Source of the DNA: a virus
Virus record (IMG/VR): IMGVR_UViG_3300021401_000004
Span: 28,961-92,960 of that record
DNA: 64,000 nucleotides
Direction: 5' to 3' (one strand)
Translations under genes and position numbers: made by a program
In this document: positions 50,167 to 59,009 of the stretch, piece by piece
Numbering within the stretch: position 1 is the stretch's first letter
How the letters are laid out: each line of letters opens with the position of its first letter
Notes under the pieces: generated by a model
What the model was told of the DNA's origin: nothing
The model's input: the letters and a program-made list of their open reading frames with translations, nothing else
Databases searched by the model: none

Positions 50167-50787
50167 TTAAAGGGTATCCTCGATGAGATTCTGCTCCGCA
50201 ACTTCGGCTTCCAGCAACTTTCGGGCTTCCTCGGCGGCCTTAGCGACTTCGTTTTCCGTACTGACCCGAATAAGCTCCTCGGTCTTTCGGGCGTCCGATG
50301 CCCGCTTCGCCCGAACAAACAAAAGTTGCTCGGCAGCCTCGGTAAACGTCTTGGCCGCCTGACGGACAAGGAAATCGTCGCCCGAAATGTTCCCCCAGAA
50401 CTCGGAGAAGGCGGATTTGATGTCTGCGGGCGAGTGGGTAGCCATAAGTCGCCCGATAGCTGCTTGCTGATCTCGATTGAACAGAACTTGGTTGTCTGAT
50501 ATAGCGGCTAAGTCGTTAAGCAAAGAAAACAGATCGCCTTTGGGCTTGAGTTGGATAATGCCCGTACACAACCCTGGGGCAATCTTCAGGAATTCGGTTA
50601 ACGGACCTTTCTTGAACAGATCGCCTTTACGGGTATCCGCCCATTCGTCAAAAGCCTCTTGGAGCTTCCGCTCGCCAAAGACCTCGGATAGTTGCATAAC
50701 CTGCTTCCAGACATCCCATTGTTCGGGCTCTGGATTGGTGCCAAGAACCAGCAGGCAAGTCTTATGAATTTTCTTCTTGATTGACAT
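50167..50787 (-). CDS. Hypothetical replication-region protein
   Basis: A 206-residue helical protein with a coiled Ala/Glu-rich end (AAEEARKLLEAEVAEQ). It is adjacent to the DUF1376-like gene; a loader or partner for primase/helicase is possible by position only. Confidence 0.45.
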   Translation of the reverse strand: MSIKKKIHKTCLLVLGTNPEPEQWDVWKQVMQLSEVFGERKLQEAFDEWADTRKGDLFKKGPLTEFLKIAPGLCTGIIQLKPKGDLFSLLNDLAAISDNQVLFNRDQQAAIGRLMATHSPADIKSAFSEFWGNISGDDFLVRQAAKTFTEAAEQLLFVRAKRASDARKTEELIRVSTENEVAKAAEEARKLLEAEVAEQNLIEDTL

Positions 50788-51286
50788 TCAGTTCTCCGAG
50801 GCAGGAAAAAGGGTTTTCTTCCCTTACCTCTACTTCACTTACTTCACTTACTTTACTTACTTTACTTACTTTACTTACTTGCTTTACTTGCTTTACTTCC
50901 TTGGTAAGCTGGCGCTTAGCTTTTGCTAAGCCACCGCTACGCCCCCGCTCAGCTAATGCTTCGCGTTTGTCTAGCAAACGCTGCCAATCCCTCATCACCC
51001 GCCCATGAGCCAGCATTTCTTTCCCGTCCACAATTTCCGTGTAGAAGCGAGCAACTACTTTATTTTTGTTGGACATCCAGAAATCTTTGGTATCACAGTC
51101 TGCGAGCATCCAGAGAATATCGTCGTCTTTGGGGAGGTACGGGCGAGTGCTATGAAAGAAAGCAGCCTGCAAGAGCGTGCGATACAGGAATTTCTCCGAC
51201 TGATTCATTTTCCGGACAAACAGATCGGACTGGAATTCTTCTTCGTTCCATGGTTGATAGAAAGCCTTATCTTGCCCGTTAAGCAT
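50762..51286 (-). CDS. DUF1376-like replication protein with repeat tail
   Basis: A 174-residue protein. FYQPWNEEEFQSDLFVRKMNQSEKFLYRTLLQAAFF and YLPKDDDILWMLADCD match the DUF1376 (YdaU) pattern seen in phage replication regions. The C-terminal repeat (KQVKQVSKVSKVSKV) is encoded by an A/G-rich microsatellite. Start ATG 51286 inside the HNH gene end. Confidence 0.65.
   Translation of the reverse strand: MLNGQDKAFYQPWNEEEFQSDLFVRKMNQSEKFLYRTLLQAAFFHSTRPYLPKDDDILWMLADCDTKDFWMSNKNKVVARFYTEIVDGKEMLAHGRVMRDWQRLLDKREALAERGRSGGLAKAKRQLTKEVKQVKQVSKVSKVSKVSEVSEVEVREENPFSCLGELNVNQEENS
50830..50902 (-). repeat. Short tandem repeat (GTAAGTAAA-like units)
   Basis: Plus-strand ACTTACTTT-type units repeated about eight times with small changes. 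It encodes a Lys-Val-Ser-Lys-Val tail, so length changes in steps of three would keep the frame. A length-variable tail is likely between isolates. Confidence 0.7.
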
Positions 51287-51869
51287 TGACCGTTCCAATC
51301 TTAGCATGTCTGAGCATGTAATCTGCGATCAGAAGGATGTCAGACAAAGTGGCGTCGTTCTTTATTCGGTTGGCTTTTTCTGATATAACCGCGATGTTAT
51401 CGGGCGTGTAGCCTTTGGAGGAATCAATGCGATCCAAAGACGGGGAATTAGCACAGCGAATTTTTATCCCGTGTCTTAACTCGATTCCAAGAACGGGACA
51501 ATATTTGGGTATCACGATATCCTGGTGCGCGAGAGTGCAAACCCATCCCTTTTTCTTCGCCCGCTTGCGGGCCTGAATCAGCATTTGTCCAACACGGTTA
51601 ATTTTTCTCCACTGATTGTTTAATTGTCTAAACTTCGGTTTATTGTTGGAAAAATAACTCTTGTTGTATTCCTCGATACTCGCCTTATTTTCTGGTTTAC
51701 TTCTCCATCTTTTCCCCCGTCTTTGCCTGCCGACCTTGGCTTGTTCTGGATGGCTGCTATCATATTCTCGGTTGTAGCAGGTTTTACACAACCCGTTGCT
51801 ATAATGTTTCTTTTCGGGATGACATTGGGGAGGTTTGCCTCTAAAGGGCCGCAAGGAAATCTTGTTCAT
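51279..51869 (-). CDS. HNH endonuclease (homing type)
   Basis: A 196-residue protein. Cys knuckle CHPEKKHYSNGLCKTCYN at the N-terminus, then YCPVLGIELR ... SPSLDRIDSSKGYTPDNIAVISEKANRIKND, an HNH core. Starts inside the end of the RecB-like gene with GGAG upstream; overlap implies insertion at a gene junction. Confidence 0.8.
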   Translation of the reverse strand: MNKISLRPFRGKPPQCHPEKKHYSNGLCKTCYNREYDSSHPEQAKVGRQRRGKRWRSKPENKASIEEYNKSYFSNNKPKFRQLNNQWRKINRVGQMLIQARKRAKKKGWVCTLAHQDIVIPKYCPVLGIELRHGIKIRCANSPSLDRIDSSKGYTPDNIAVISEKANRIKNDATLSDILLIADYMLRHAKIGTVNA

Positions 51870-52689
51870 CTGTTTTCTCCCTCTTCGGAACTCTACGCAA
51901 GTGTTTCAATCTATCGTACAACTTGAAGCAACACGAGAAGGTTTCTCGATCCAAATCAAAAGTTTCGGGTCCATATTTTCTATCTTCAAAGGACCCATCA
52001 GTCTTATCCAGCCGCAAGGCCCAGCGGGTTGCGGGCAATTCTCCGAACTCCTCGGCGTGCATCATGGCGTACGCGGTCATTTGCAGAGCGACTTCGGGGT
52101 AGATGAATTTCGTGGACTTGTAGTCGAGCACCGACAATTGCCCGTCAATATGCCCGATGAAATCCGGTCGCCCGCAAATCTTGAGAATCCGGCTGTATTG
52201 GGCTTCCTCGACTCGTAGGGGTTTGACTTCGTGCTTGGAGAACCAACCTAAAGCAGCGTGGATGCAATTAACCACTTTCGGATCGTCTGCGGGTAAGGTG
52301 AGGCTGTTGATATACTGGCCGCCGTTCAGTTCTTGCCGAGATTTCCACCATGTAGCGAGAAGATCATGTACGTTCGTCCCAATATCCGCCGCTTCCTGCC
52401 GGGTCCGGTCGTGGGCGGTTCGGGCTTGCTCGACAATCTTGAAAACATCCTGTACGGAAAACGAATCGCCCGATATCAACAGCTTCAGGTTGTCTTCAAC
52501 GTAGTTGCAAGCGCACTTTACGCCCCATTCTACGAGTGCGGGCTTCGCCAAGACGTTCAAAATAGTCGTCACGGAAGGGCAATGTTCGGGCTTGCTGCCC
52601 GAATCCGACACCTTATACCGATGTGATTTCTCCGCAAACGTGAGAACAACTTCTCCGTTGTACAACTTGAATTCCTGTTTATCGGGCAC
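51841..52689 (-). CDS. RecB/Cas4-like PD-(D/E)XK exonuclease
   Basis: A 282-residue protein. GTNVHDLL..., then PDFIGHIDGQLSVLDYKSTK with the D...D-x-K catalytic residues and YPEVALQMTAYA, typical of RecB-nuclease-domain phage exonucleases. It would generate 3' single strands for the annealing protein at 54166. GTG 52689 follows AAAGAAG. Confidence 0.75.
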   Translation of the reverse strand: MPDKQEFKLYNGEVVLTFAEKSHRYKVSDSGSKPEHCPSVTTILNVLAKPALVEWGVKCACNYVEDNLKLLISGDSFSVQDVFKIVEQARTAHDRTRQEAADIGTNVHDLLATWWKSRQELNGGQYINSLTLPADDPKVVNCIHAALGWFSKHEVKPLRVEEAQYSRILKICGRPDFIGHIDGQLSVLDYKSTKFIYPEVALQMTAYAMMHAEEFGELPATRWALRLDKTDGSFEDRKYGPETFDLDRETFSCCFKLYDRLKHLRRVPKREKTDEQDFLAAL

Positions 52690-52703
52690 GCCTACACTTC
52701 TTT

Positions 52704-53168
52704 CTAAATGATTGCAGTTTGTGACTCTCGCTCTCGTCTGCGGGCGTCCGCTTGGAAGTGATGGGGCTTGCACAGCCAAACGACTTCGAGGGGTTTTGAA
52801 TAGTCCTCGTGATGGGCTTGAGACTTTTCATTGCCGCAAATTTCGCACGGAAGGCGGGACAATTTTCCCCATCTGATGGCATTATTTAAAATAGTCTTTG
52901 CCACCCACCTGTCTGGATGTTGTTTCTTGTATTCTGCTTGAGCGCGGACCCTTAGCGCGATCCTATGCGGAAGTTTTTCCCGCTCTCTATCATATTTCCG
53001 AACTTCTTCTAGTTTCGATTCACGGTGAATAATTGAGTCTTTCTTACTGCACTCCTTGCAGTTTCCTCGCAGACCGTCAGTCGTTTGCGGGTGGGCGTAG
53101 AAATCCGCCCGCGTCTTGGTAATCCCGCATTTGAAGCAAGTCTTGGGATCAGAAGGGCACGGAGTCAA
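52704..53168 (-). CDS. HNH-type endonuclease
   Basis: A 154-residue protein. CFKCGITKTRADFY...CKECSKKD is the N-terminal Cys pair, and LPCEICGNEKSQAHHEDYSKPLEVVWLCKPHH the HNH-like core. A common phage homing-type enzyme, here between the exonuclease and ssb. Confidence 0.8.
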   Translation of the reverse strand: MTPCPSDPKTCFKCGITKTRADFYAHPQTTDGLRGNCKECSKKDSIIHRESKLEEVRKYDREREKLPHRIALRVRAQAEYKKQHPDRWVAKTILNNAIRWGKLSRLPCEICGNEKSQAHHEDYSKPLEVVWLCKPHHFQADARRRERESQTAII

Positions 53169-53523
53169 TATCTACCTCTTGCTGCGCTTGCGGGCGATTC
53201 GCGGGCTTCGAGTCCGTTTTCCGTACTTCGAAAGCATTCGCCACGACTTCGGTAACCGTGACCTCGACGCCTGTTTTGTTAGTGTACTTTCGGGTCGTCA
53301 GACGCCCGTAGACCGTAAGTTTCGATCCCTTGCGAAGCTGGTTGCCCGCAGTCTCCGCGAGCGGGCCCCAGGCAACTACGTTAAACCAGAAGGGGTCTTT
53401 CTTATTCTCCCCGAACCCGTTATCGACCGCGATTGAAAAGTTAGCGACAGACTTGCCCGTAGTCGTGCTCTTGAGCTCGACATCACGGCCAAGCGTTCCG
53501 TCCAAAACAACGAGGTTAATCAT
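53149..53523 (-). CDS. ssb: Single-stranded DNA-binding protein
   Basis: A 124-residue protein with the OB fold (MINLVVLDGTLGRDVELKST... FWFNVVAWGPLAETAGNQLRKGSKLTVYGRL) and the acidic tip DSVPF. ATG 53523 has AGGAG upstream. It protects replication intermediates and docks partners through the tip. Confidence 0.9.
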   Translation of the reverse strand: MINLVVLDGTLGRDVELKSTTTGKSVANFSIAVDNGFGENKKDPFWFNVVAWGPLAETAGNQLRKGSKLTVYGRLTTRKYTNKTGVEVTVTEVVANAFEVRKTDSKPANRPQAQQEVDIDSVPF

Positions 53524-53531
53524 TTCTTCTC

Positions 53532-53684
53532 CTATTTCCAAGCCTGATTAAAAGTTATCGTGCAAGCTAGCCCGCAGACAATCATCGCGAGCAAGCTCGG
53601 AAGACTGGCGGTAAACGCGAATAAAAGCAAGTGCGCTAGCCCGACAAGACACGCTGCTAGCCAGAGTAGTTTGTAGTAGATCAT
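53532..53684 (-). CDS. Small membrane protein
   Basis: A 50-residue protein (MIYYKLLWLAACLVGLAHLL...) made of two hydrophobic spans. Adjacent to the next gene (TAG then ATG). Function unknown. Confidence 0.5.
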   Translation of the reverse strand: MIYYKLLWLAACLVGLAHLLLFAFTASLPSLLAMIVCGLACTITFNQAWK

Positions 53685-53849
53685 CTAAACCTCGTAATAA
53701 CTGTCTCGGGCGACGATTTCTTCGTTCGTGAATCCTGCCCGTTTTAAAGCCTCGACTTCACTATCGCTTGAGGAATTTTCGGTTCTTACCGTCTGGTAAA
53801 TCAATTCCATAAGTAGAAGCTCTACGGGCGTCCGTTTTGACTTTGTCAT
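53685..53849 (-). CDS. Small hypothetical protein
   Basis: A 54-residue soluble protein (MTKSKRTPVELLLMELIYQT...). Strong RBS GGAGGAGAT before ATG 53849. A clean TCCGTTTTCCGTA motif lies just upstream (53856-53868). It may be a short regulator. Confidence 0.55.
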   Translation of the reverse strand: MTKSKRTPVELLLMELIYQTVRTENSSSDSEVEALKRAGFTNEEIVARDSYYEV

Positions 53850-53868
53850 ATCTCCTCCGTTTTCCGTA

Positions 53869-54166
53869 CTAGATTCTTTGTTCTGCCGCGAACTTGTATT
53901 CGGGCAACCGAATCATACCAGCCCTGAACGCCCGAATCAAGCGGTACTCGTCGAGCGATAAATCCTTCTTGTCCCGATTACACCCGAGGCAGGAAGTTAC
54001 GATCTTGGTTCCTCCCTGCGACTGCGGAACGATATGATCTTTGGTCTTGATATCGGGCGGCGGGATCGACTTTGGATTGATACTTCCACGACCAAACCGC
54101 TCGCCCGCAATAGAAGCAGAACGAATCCGGATGCCCGAGTAGCCCGCCATTTGCGAGGACGACCAT
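53869..54166 (-). pseudogene. HNH endonuclease with apparent frameshift
   Basis: The start side (ATG 54166, GGAGG upstream, TAATG coupling) gives DSFCFYCGRAVWSWKYQ; the other half of the HNH core, KTKDHIVPQSQGGTKIVTSCLGCNRDKKDLS, is in the next frame. Removing one C from a CCC run (plus-strand 54062-54064) fuses them. It is inactive, or has an assembly error; the downstream part could also start at ATG 54150. Confidence 0.6.
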
Positions 54167-55194
54167 TATTTTCCTCCGAGCAACTCCTTCAGCTTTCCTT
54201 CTGATTCCGCGGCTTCTAATCGGGCGACCAACTCGTTCATTTTCTGAACTGGAATGTCGTTCGTTATCTGAACGCCCGATTCCTTCAATAAATACTCTCG
54301 GATGCCCGTAAATCCTTTGTCCTTCAGTTTGATTAACCGCGCCATGAAAGCTTTTCGCTCGTCGTCAGTAGCGAGCCTCGCGGGGTTCTCACCTACCATT
54401 GACTTTCCAGGATTGACGGGCGGTTCAGGGTCGCCCGGAAAGATAACATCGGCGTCAGTAATAGGATTTTCGGGCGTTATGGTGTTGGAAACAGCCTTGA
54501 CATCTTGTGGAGGAGTGTATCCCACATTTTCAAGGCCGGGAAAGACTTCGTTGGTCTGTTTCGTAGCGTTGACGCCCGCAAGTCCAGCCCAAGGCTTGCC
54601 CGCATCAGGAACAGATTCTTTCTTCTTACGGGCTACGGGCTTCTGAAGCTCGGGCAACTTGCCAACGGTTACGGGCGCTACTGGCAGATTAGGGACGTTG
54701 ACACCTTGTCCAGCAGTAACGGGCGAATCCGTTTTCCGGACAAAGTTATCTCCCTGTTTCTCGAACTTCTGGCTGGCGGCATTCCCGTCGTCGTCCTCAG
54801 CGGCTACACCAACGATTGCTTGGTAAGCGTAACGACGGGCGTACGTAATCGCGCTACCTGTTCCTTGGGCGTCGAATTTGGCAATGGGAAGTTCAAGTTC
54901 GTCTTTGATCCACTCGCCCGAGGCGTGCGAAAGCAAAGTCGTGAGCAGGATATGGCCGTTATAAATCTTTCCGGGCGATTGAATGACGGCAAGTCCTTGG
55001 TCGGACAAAGCGTCAGCCGTAGCTTCGATTACGCCCGCAAGATCGGCATACTTAGATTTGAAGAAAGGGTTGTTGGCGTCCTTCAGAACGGGCTTGAACT
55101 GTTTGTGGGCGTTAGCGAGGGCTTTGGTTAGCTCGCCAATTGTGGGGGATTTCTCGAAGCCCGAAATTACGGGCAGATTTTCATTGCCTGACAT
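54166..55194 (-). CDS. ERF-family single-strand annealing protein
   Basis: A 342-residue protein. The N-terminal 150 residues match the ERF domain (KDANNPFFKSKYADLAGVIEAT ... ITYARRYAYQAIVGVAAEDDDGNAA). The long middle is disordered, Pro/Val-rich; the C-terminus is helical. It anneals single strands for end repair and circularisation, and pairs functionally with the RecB-like exonuclease. Confidence 0.85.
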   Translation of the reverse strand: MSGNENLPVISGFEKSPTIGELTKALANAHKQFKPVLKDANNPFFKSKYADLAGVIEATADALSDQGLAVIQSPGKIYNGHILLTTLLSHASGEWIKDELELPIAKFDAQGTGSAITYARRYAYQAIVGVAAEDDDGNAASQKFEKQGDNFVRKTDSPVTAGQGVNVPNLPVAPVTVGKLPELQKPVARKKKESVPDAGKPWAGLAGVNATKQTNEVFPGLENVGYTPPQDVKAVSNTITPENPITDADVIFPGDPEPPVNPGKSMVGENPARLATDDERKAFMARLIKLKDKGFTGIREYLLKESGVQITNDIPVQKMNELVARLEAAESEGKLKELLGGK

Positions 55195-55457
55195 TACTTT
55201 TTCCTTTCGAGTTTCGCGGGCAGAACTACGTAGGAGTTCCTTGTCCAGCTTGGGGTTTCTGTGCGGGCAAAGCGGCCCGAGCCATTAACAAAAGTGTAGT
55301 TCGTCGTAGCGGTAATTGCAGCTTCCGCCGATTTCCTTGTACGGAAAACGGACACTGGGTCTTCCCGACTAGCTTCCCAAAGAATAGGAAACTTATCGCC
55401 CGCATTCTTGCTGAAGTTCAAAACCCTGCGCGAAGTCTGATCGTAGACGATGAACAT
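55194..55457 (-). CDS. Small hypothetical protein
   Basis: An 87-residue protein: two short beta-rich parts around FPILWEASREDPVSVFRTRK. The plus-strand motif 55340-55352 encodes SVFRT. Driven by a promoter at 55519-55548. Function unknown. Confidence 0.5.
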   Translation of the reverse strand: MFIVYDQTSRRVLNFSKNAGDKFPILWEASREDPVSVFRTRKSAEAAITATTNYTFVNGSGRFARTETPSWTRNSYVVLPAKLERKK

Positions 55458-55518
55458 CGAAACTCCTATAAGTGGACGAACGGACGATCAACGGCTAGCA
55501 AGCCCGACGCCCGAAAAC

Positions 55519-55548
55519 AGTCTAGCAAACTTTCGGGCAAGATGTCAA
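55519..55548 (-). promoter_or_regulatory. Leftward sigma-70 promoter
   Basis: Minus strand TTGACA (55548-55543), 18-bp spacer, TAGACT (55524-55519). It lies in the gap between 55194 and 55550 and would feed the ERF cluster. Confidence 0.55.
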
Positions 55549-55549
55549 G

Positions 55550-55912
55550 CTATTCTTCCCACTCTATGTGGGTAGTTGCTATGTATTCCTCTTTCCAGTG
55601 GGGTTCGGCATCCAACGCCCGTAAAGCTTCTTCCTTCGTGGCGTGTATGCTTCTCCCTAGCCTTGGAACGTACCGATACACATTCACCCAACCCTCTTTC
55701 TTCTCAGAGGCCATGAAGAGGTCGTACTTGTTAGGGGTGCCGTTGTTCCAGTATTGACCGTTCTCACTGAAGCTAACTACTTCTTTTTCAACCACGGCGT
55801 GGATTCCTTGATATCGGGCGTCAGGAAATACGTGTAAACCGATTGCGGGTTTTCCCTCTCGGGTAACCACGGGCTTGCCCGCCAAAGCTTCCTGCAAATT
55901 AAAAGGTCTCAT
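55550..55912 (-). CDS. Hypothetical protein
   Basis: A 120-residue protein (MRPFNLQEALAGKPVVTREG...), the N-terminus a beta-hairpin pattern found in several phage small proteins with a FNLEEALAGKPV opening. Strong RBS AGGAGAAAAC before ATG. Function unknown. Confidence 0.55.
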   Translation of the reverse strand: MRPFNLQEALAGKPVVTREGKPAIGLHVFPDARYQGIHAVVEKEVVSFSENGQYWNNGTPNKYDLFMASEKKEGWVNVYRYVPRLGRSIHATKEEALRALDAEPHWKEEYIATTHIEWEE

Positions 55913-55920
55913 GTTTTCTC

Positions 55921-56067
55921 CTAGACGATCTCCACTTCCACAACTTCTACGGGTTCTCCCGTTCTATCCATTTCATCGCCTGCCAGTTCCTTAGCATAAT
56001 CCAAAGCTTCCTCAGCCGTGTTAACGTCTTCTCGCTCAAAAGAAAAAGTCACCTGAAATCGCGCCAT
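55921..56067 (-). CDS. Small acidic protein
   Basis: A 48-residue protein (MARFQVTFSFEREDVNTAEE...) with a strongly acidic end. RBS AAGGAGAAAAC. It may form part of the same unit as 55550. Confidence 0.5.
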   Translation of the reverse strand: MARFQVTFSFEREDVNTAEEALDYAKELAGDEMDRTGEPVEVVEVEIV

Positions 56068-56143
56068 GTTTTCTCCTTGTATCGGGCGACCCGAAAGAGG
56101 CCGTCAATCAGGCCGCCCGTGTTCCAACAGTTCATTAACCGTA

Positions 56144-56902
56144 TCACGAGTCCTTGCGGGCGTCAAGAGAATTCTGGTATGTCACGAGACGGGCAATCCA
56201 GGCATAGAATTCATCTTGAGTCAGTGTTCGTTTGGCGTAATTACATTGCTTGCAGCACGGTACTACGTTGTTTTCCTTGTATCCTTCGCTGTTCCTAACG
56301 CGGTCTAATCCGTTGTATGTAAATCGGTCGCCCGTCTCAAGACGGCGAACTTGTCTCGGTTCTACCCCGCAGTAATGGCAATTCCCTTTTACTAGGGCGA
56401 AGAATACTTCCTTGGTCAGGGTGAATTCGTATCCGCGCTTCTTAGAAGTTCCCTTGTACTGTTTGTATAAATTATTCCGGGCAGCCAAACCCTCGGGCAG
56501 GCGATTGGCCGTGCAGCCACATCCTGTTGACGTGCCGTTCCGCAGGGTGGGCGCTATTACGTTTCTTTCCGTGCCGCATTTGCAGCGGCAGAGGTATTGG
56601 ACGAGAGCACCCTTGTTTTCCGATTGGCGGATTACGAACCAATCGCCATAGTGCTTGCCTGTCTCGTTCTTATGGAGTTTGCCTTTACGTTGACAATTGC
56701 AACTTGTAGATCGCCCGTCAACGAGACTAGTAGCCAAGACAGACCGCTTTGTTCCACAATCGCAAAGACAGAGAAACCTAGTTGCCCCGTTCGTGCCGTT
56801 TTCGGCGCGTTCTAGGACAATCCATTTTCCGAATCTTTGACTTGTTAAATCCCTGAATGCGAGTTGCGGATGGCTTTTTAGGGGATATTTCAGTGCTTTC
56901 AA
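56144..56902 (-). CDS. HNH homing endonuclease with two zinc repeats
   Basis: A 252-residue protein. Two tandem repeats (RFGKWIVL...CDCGTKRSV; YGDWFVI...CKCGTERNV) precede an HNH core (CHYCGVEPRQV...YNGLDRVRNSEGYKENNVVPCCKQCN). A free-standing mobile gene beside polA. It starts TTG 56902, over the polA stop (TTGA), and has its own promoter inside polA. Confidence 0.85.
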   Translation of the reverse strand: MKALKYPLKSHPQLAFRDLTSQRFGKWIVLERAENGTNGATRFLCLCDCGTKRSVLATSLVDGRSTSCNCQRKGKLHKNETGKHYGDWFVIRQSENKGALVQYLCRCKCGTERNVIAPTLRNGTSTGCGCTANRLPEGLAARNNLYKQYKGTSKKRGYEFTLTKEVFFALVKGNCHYCGVEPRQVRRLETGDRFTYNGLDRVRNSEGYKENNVVPCCKQCNYAKRTLTQDEFYAWIARLVTYQNSLDARKDS

Positions 56903-58848
56903 TGCGCTTCCTTCCAGTTTGAACCTATGCCCGCGTTGACTAGAGTCGGGACTTGGAGAGGAATAGATTGTACCATAAACTGTTTAACCTTGTCAAGTGC
57001 CCTTTTACCCGCCTCCCCCGAATCGACCGAACCGTCTAATTCGTCATGGACGGTTAGCGTTAGAGTGATATTGCCTTCTTTGAGCAAACCCGATTCCCAA
57101 ATGTCCACCATAGCCTTCTTGGTAATATCGGCATTCGAACCCTGGAGGACGCGATTCAGGGCTTTATGCGTACCCGCCCGCGACAGTTTGATTCCTTTGT
57201 AATATCGTTCGGCTTCTTCCAAGGGCATCGCCCCTGCATACGGAATATTTGCGGGCAAGTCTTTTGTGAAACGCGGCTCATACAGATTGAATCGGCATCG
57301 TCGTCCGAGGATGGTCTTGACGTAACCTTGCCTCTCGGCTTGCTGGGAGGCTTTGTTGTAAATCTCCTTGATGAACGGTGCTCGGGCGTGGTAGGTTTCC
57401 ATGATGTCCAGCGCTTCCTGCTTGGGCGATCCGTCTTCATTTGCTAGCCCCAAGGAAGCTGCTAGCTTGGGGGCCCCCATGCCGTAGCATAGCCCGAAGT
57501 TCAAATTCTTGGCGGGCTTGCGGTCGAGCCCCGTCAGATCGGCAACCATCTGATGGAAATCGATGTCCGGCTTCTCAATATACGTTTTCTGTACGCCTTC
57601 TGCGCCCTTGCATTTGGATAATAAAGCGTAGTGGACGAGGAGACGGTACTCCATTTGGCTGTAGTCCGCACTATACCAATCCATCAGGAACTCGGGAACG
57701 AATAGCCCGCGTATTTCTGCTCCTAGCTCGGTTCTGATGGGAATATTCTGTAGACTTGGATCGGATGTTGAGAAACGCCCACTGACAGTCCCGCGCACGC
57801 CTTCCTCGTCCGCCCGTCGTAGGGGATGAATTTGTGTGTGAATCCTGCCATTGAGATGTCCGTTCAGAATGTACGCTTCTACGAATGTCCCACGAATCTT
57901 TTCAAACTCGCGGGCTTCATTCAAGAGGGCTGCGAACGGGTGTTTTACTTTTTTCAGCCAGTCGTTCTTGAATGACGGGTTCCCTTTCTCAGTCAATGGG
58001 TACTTGATACCCAAAACCTGAAATGCTCGGGCGAGGTCTTTGGGCGAACTAGGATTGACTTGAAACCCGAATGTGTTTGCCATTTGCTGGCAAGCATCTT
58101 GATACTTGGTTTTAAGTTCTCGCTCCAATTGCACGGCCTTATCTAGGTCTACATCTACGCCCCGCTCACGCATGTAGTTCAGGAGCGGCGTCAAACGGCA
58201 TTCCAGATCAAATAGGGCGGTCAGTTCGTCGGCTTCCAAAGCAGGAATCTGCTTCTCATACGTCCGGAGGGCCAAATCTACGTCCACCAGAGCATAAGGT
58301 GAAGCGTGCCCCGGATGAACTTCGGAGAAATGTTCCTTGACGTTCTCTCCATACTTCTCAATCAATACATCCGAAGTCTTGCCTTCGCTCAGATACTTTT
58401 GAGCAATGGCTTCTAGTCTGTAGCTGATTGCGTATTCATCAAGGAGTGCTTCTGCCCATTGAACGTCCCGCCATTTGGCCGAGTCAGCCGTGATGCCCGC
58501 TTTGAGCAAGAAGAAAGCGTCAAACAGATTGGAGTTGGCTCCCACGATTTCGCCCGTGTAGCCATGCAACTGGTCTTTCAGCCAGCGCAGGACTACGGCT
58601 TCGTCACAGTTTGGACCCCCTTTATGACGTGTCGGATAGTATTCCTGAAAGCCATCATCGGTCTTAACGGTCACGCCGACAATGTAACCTCCACGCAGCG
58701 GATCAAGCCCTTGGGTTTCAAGGTCAAGGCTAATCCGTTTTGCGGATTTAATGGGGGGAAATTTGGTAGGAGCCCGATAGCCCGCAACAGATAAGCGGGG
58801 GAGGGCCCAGAGTTCGCTTTCGGGCAGCAATGATAGTTGCTCAGCCAT
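56899..58848 (-). CDS. polA: DNA polymerase I family (family A)
   Basis: A 649-residue protein. 3'-5' exonuclease D42/E44 (SLDLETQG); polymerase motif A DWYSADYSQMEYRLL; motif B KPAKNLNFGLCYGMG; motif C TVHDELDGSV. It has no 5'-3' exonuclease. ATG 58848 overlaps the previous stop (TAATG). It replicates the phage genome with SSB and the helicase. Confidence 0.93.
   Translation of the reverse strand: MAEQLSLLPESELWALPRLSVAGYRAPTKFPPIKSAKRISLDLETQGLDPLRGGYIVGVTVKTDDGFQEYYPTRHKGGPNCDEAVVLRWLKDQLHGYTGEIVGANSNLFDAFFLLKAGITADSAKWRDVQWAEALLDEYAISYRLEAIAQKYLSEGKTSDVLIEKYGENVKEHFSEVHPGHASPYALVDVDLALRTYEKQIPALEADELTALFDLECRLTPLLNYMRERGVDVDLDKAVQLERELKTKYQDACQQMANTFGFQVNPSSPKDLARAFQVLGIKYPLTEKGNPSFKNDWLKKVKHPFAALLNEAREFEKIRGTFVEAYILNGHLNGRIHTQIHPLRRADEEGVRGTVSGRFSTSDPSLQNIPIRTELGAEIRGLFVPEFLMDWYSADYSQMEYRLLVHYALLSKCKGAEGVQKTYIEKPDIDFHQMVADLTGLDRKPAKNLNFGLCYGMGAPKLAASLGLANEDGSPKQEALDIMETYHARAPFIKEIYNKASQQAERQGYVKTILGRRCRFNLYEPRFTKDLPANIPYAGAMPLEEAERYYKGIKLSRAGTHKALNRVLQGSNADITKKAMVDIWESGLLKEGNITLTLTVHDELDGSVDSGEAGKRALDKVKQFMVQSIPLQVPTLVNAGIGSNWKEAH
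56967..56996 (-). promoter_or_regulatory. Leftward promoter within polA for the HNH gene
   Basis: Minus strand TTGACA (56996-56991), 18-bp spacer, TACAAT (56972-56967), some 65 bp before the HNH start. Confidence 0.6.
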
Positions 58849-59009
58849 TACTTGCCCGAGCAAGAACGAAGGGGGCACTTGAAATACGAATCCTCGCCCG
58901 TACCCGAATCCCGAGGGACGCTGACAAGGTTGAAATCGTGCTGGGAGCAAACCGCCGCCGAGATAACGACGATCATAGGTTCGGGCGTTACTTCCACAGT
59001 GTCGCTCAT
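58848..59009 (-). CDS. Small hypothetical protein
   Basis: A 53-residue protein (MSDTVEVTPEPMIVVISAAV...) with Cys residues (CSQH; CPLRSC). TAATG coupling to polA and ATGA coupling to its other neighbour make it part of one translational unit. Confidence 0.5.
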   Translation of the reverse strand: MSDTVEVTPEPMIVVISAAVCSQHDFNLVSVPRDSGTGEDSYFKCPLRSCSGK

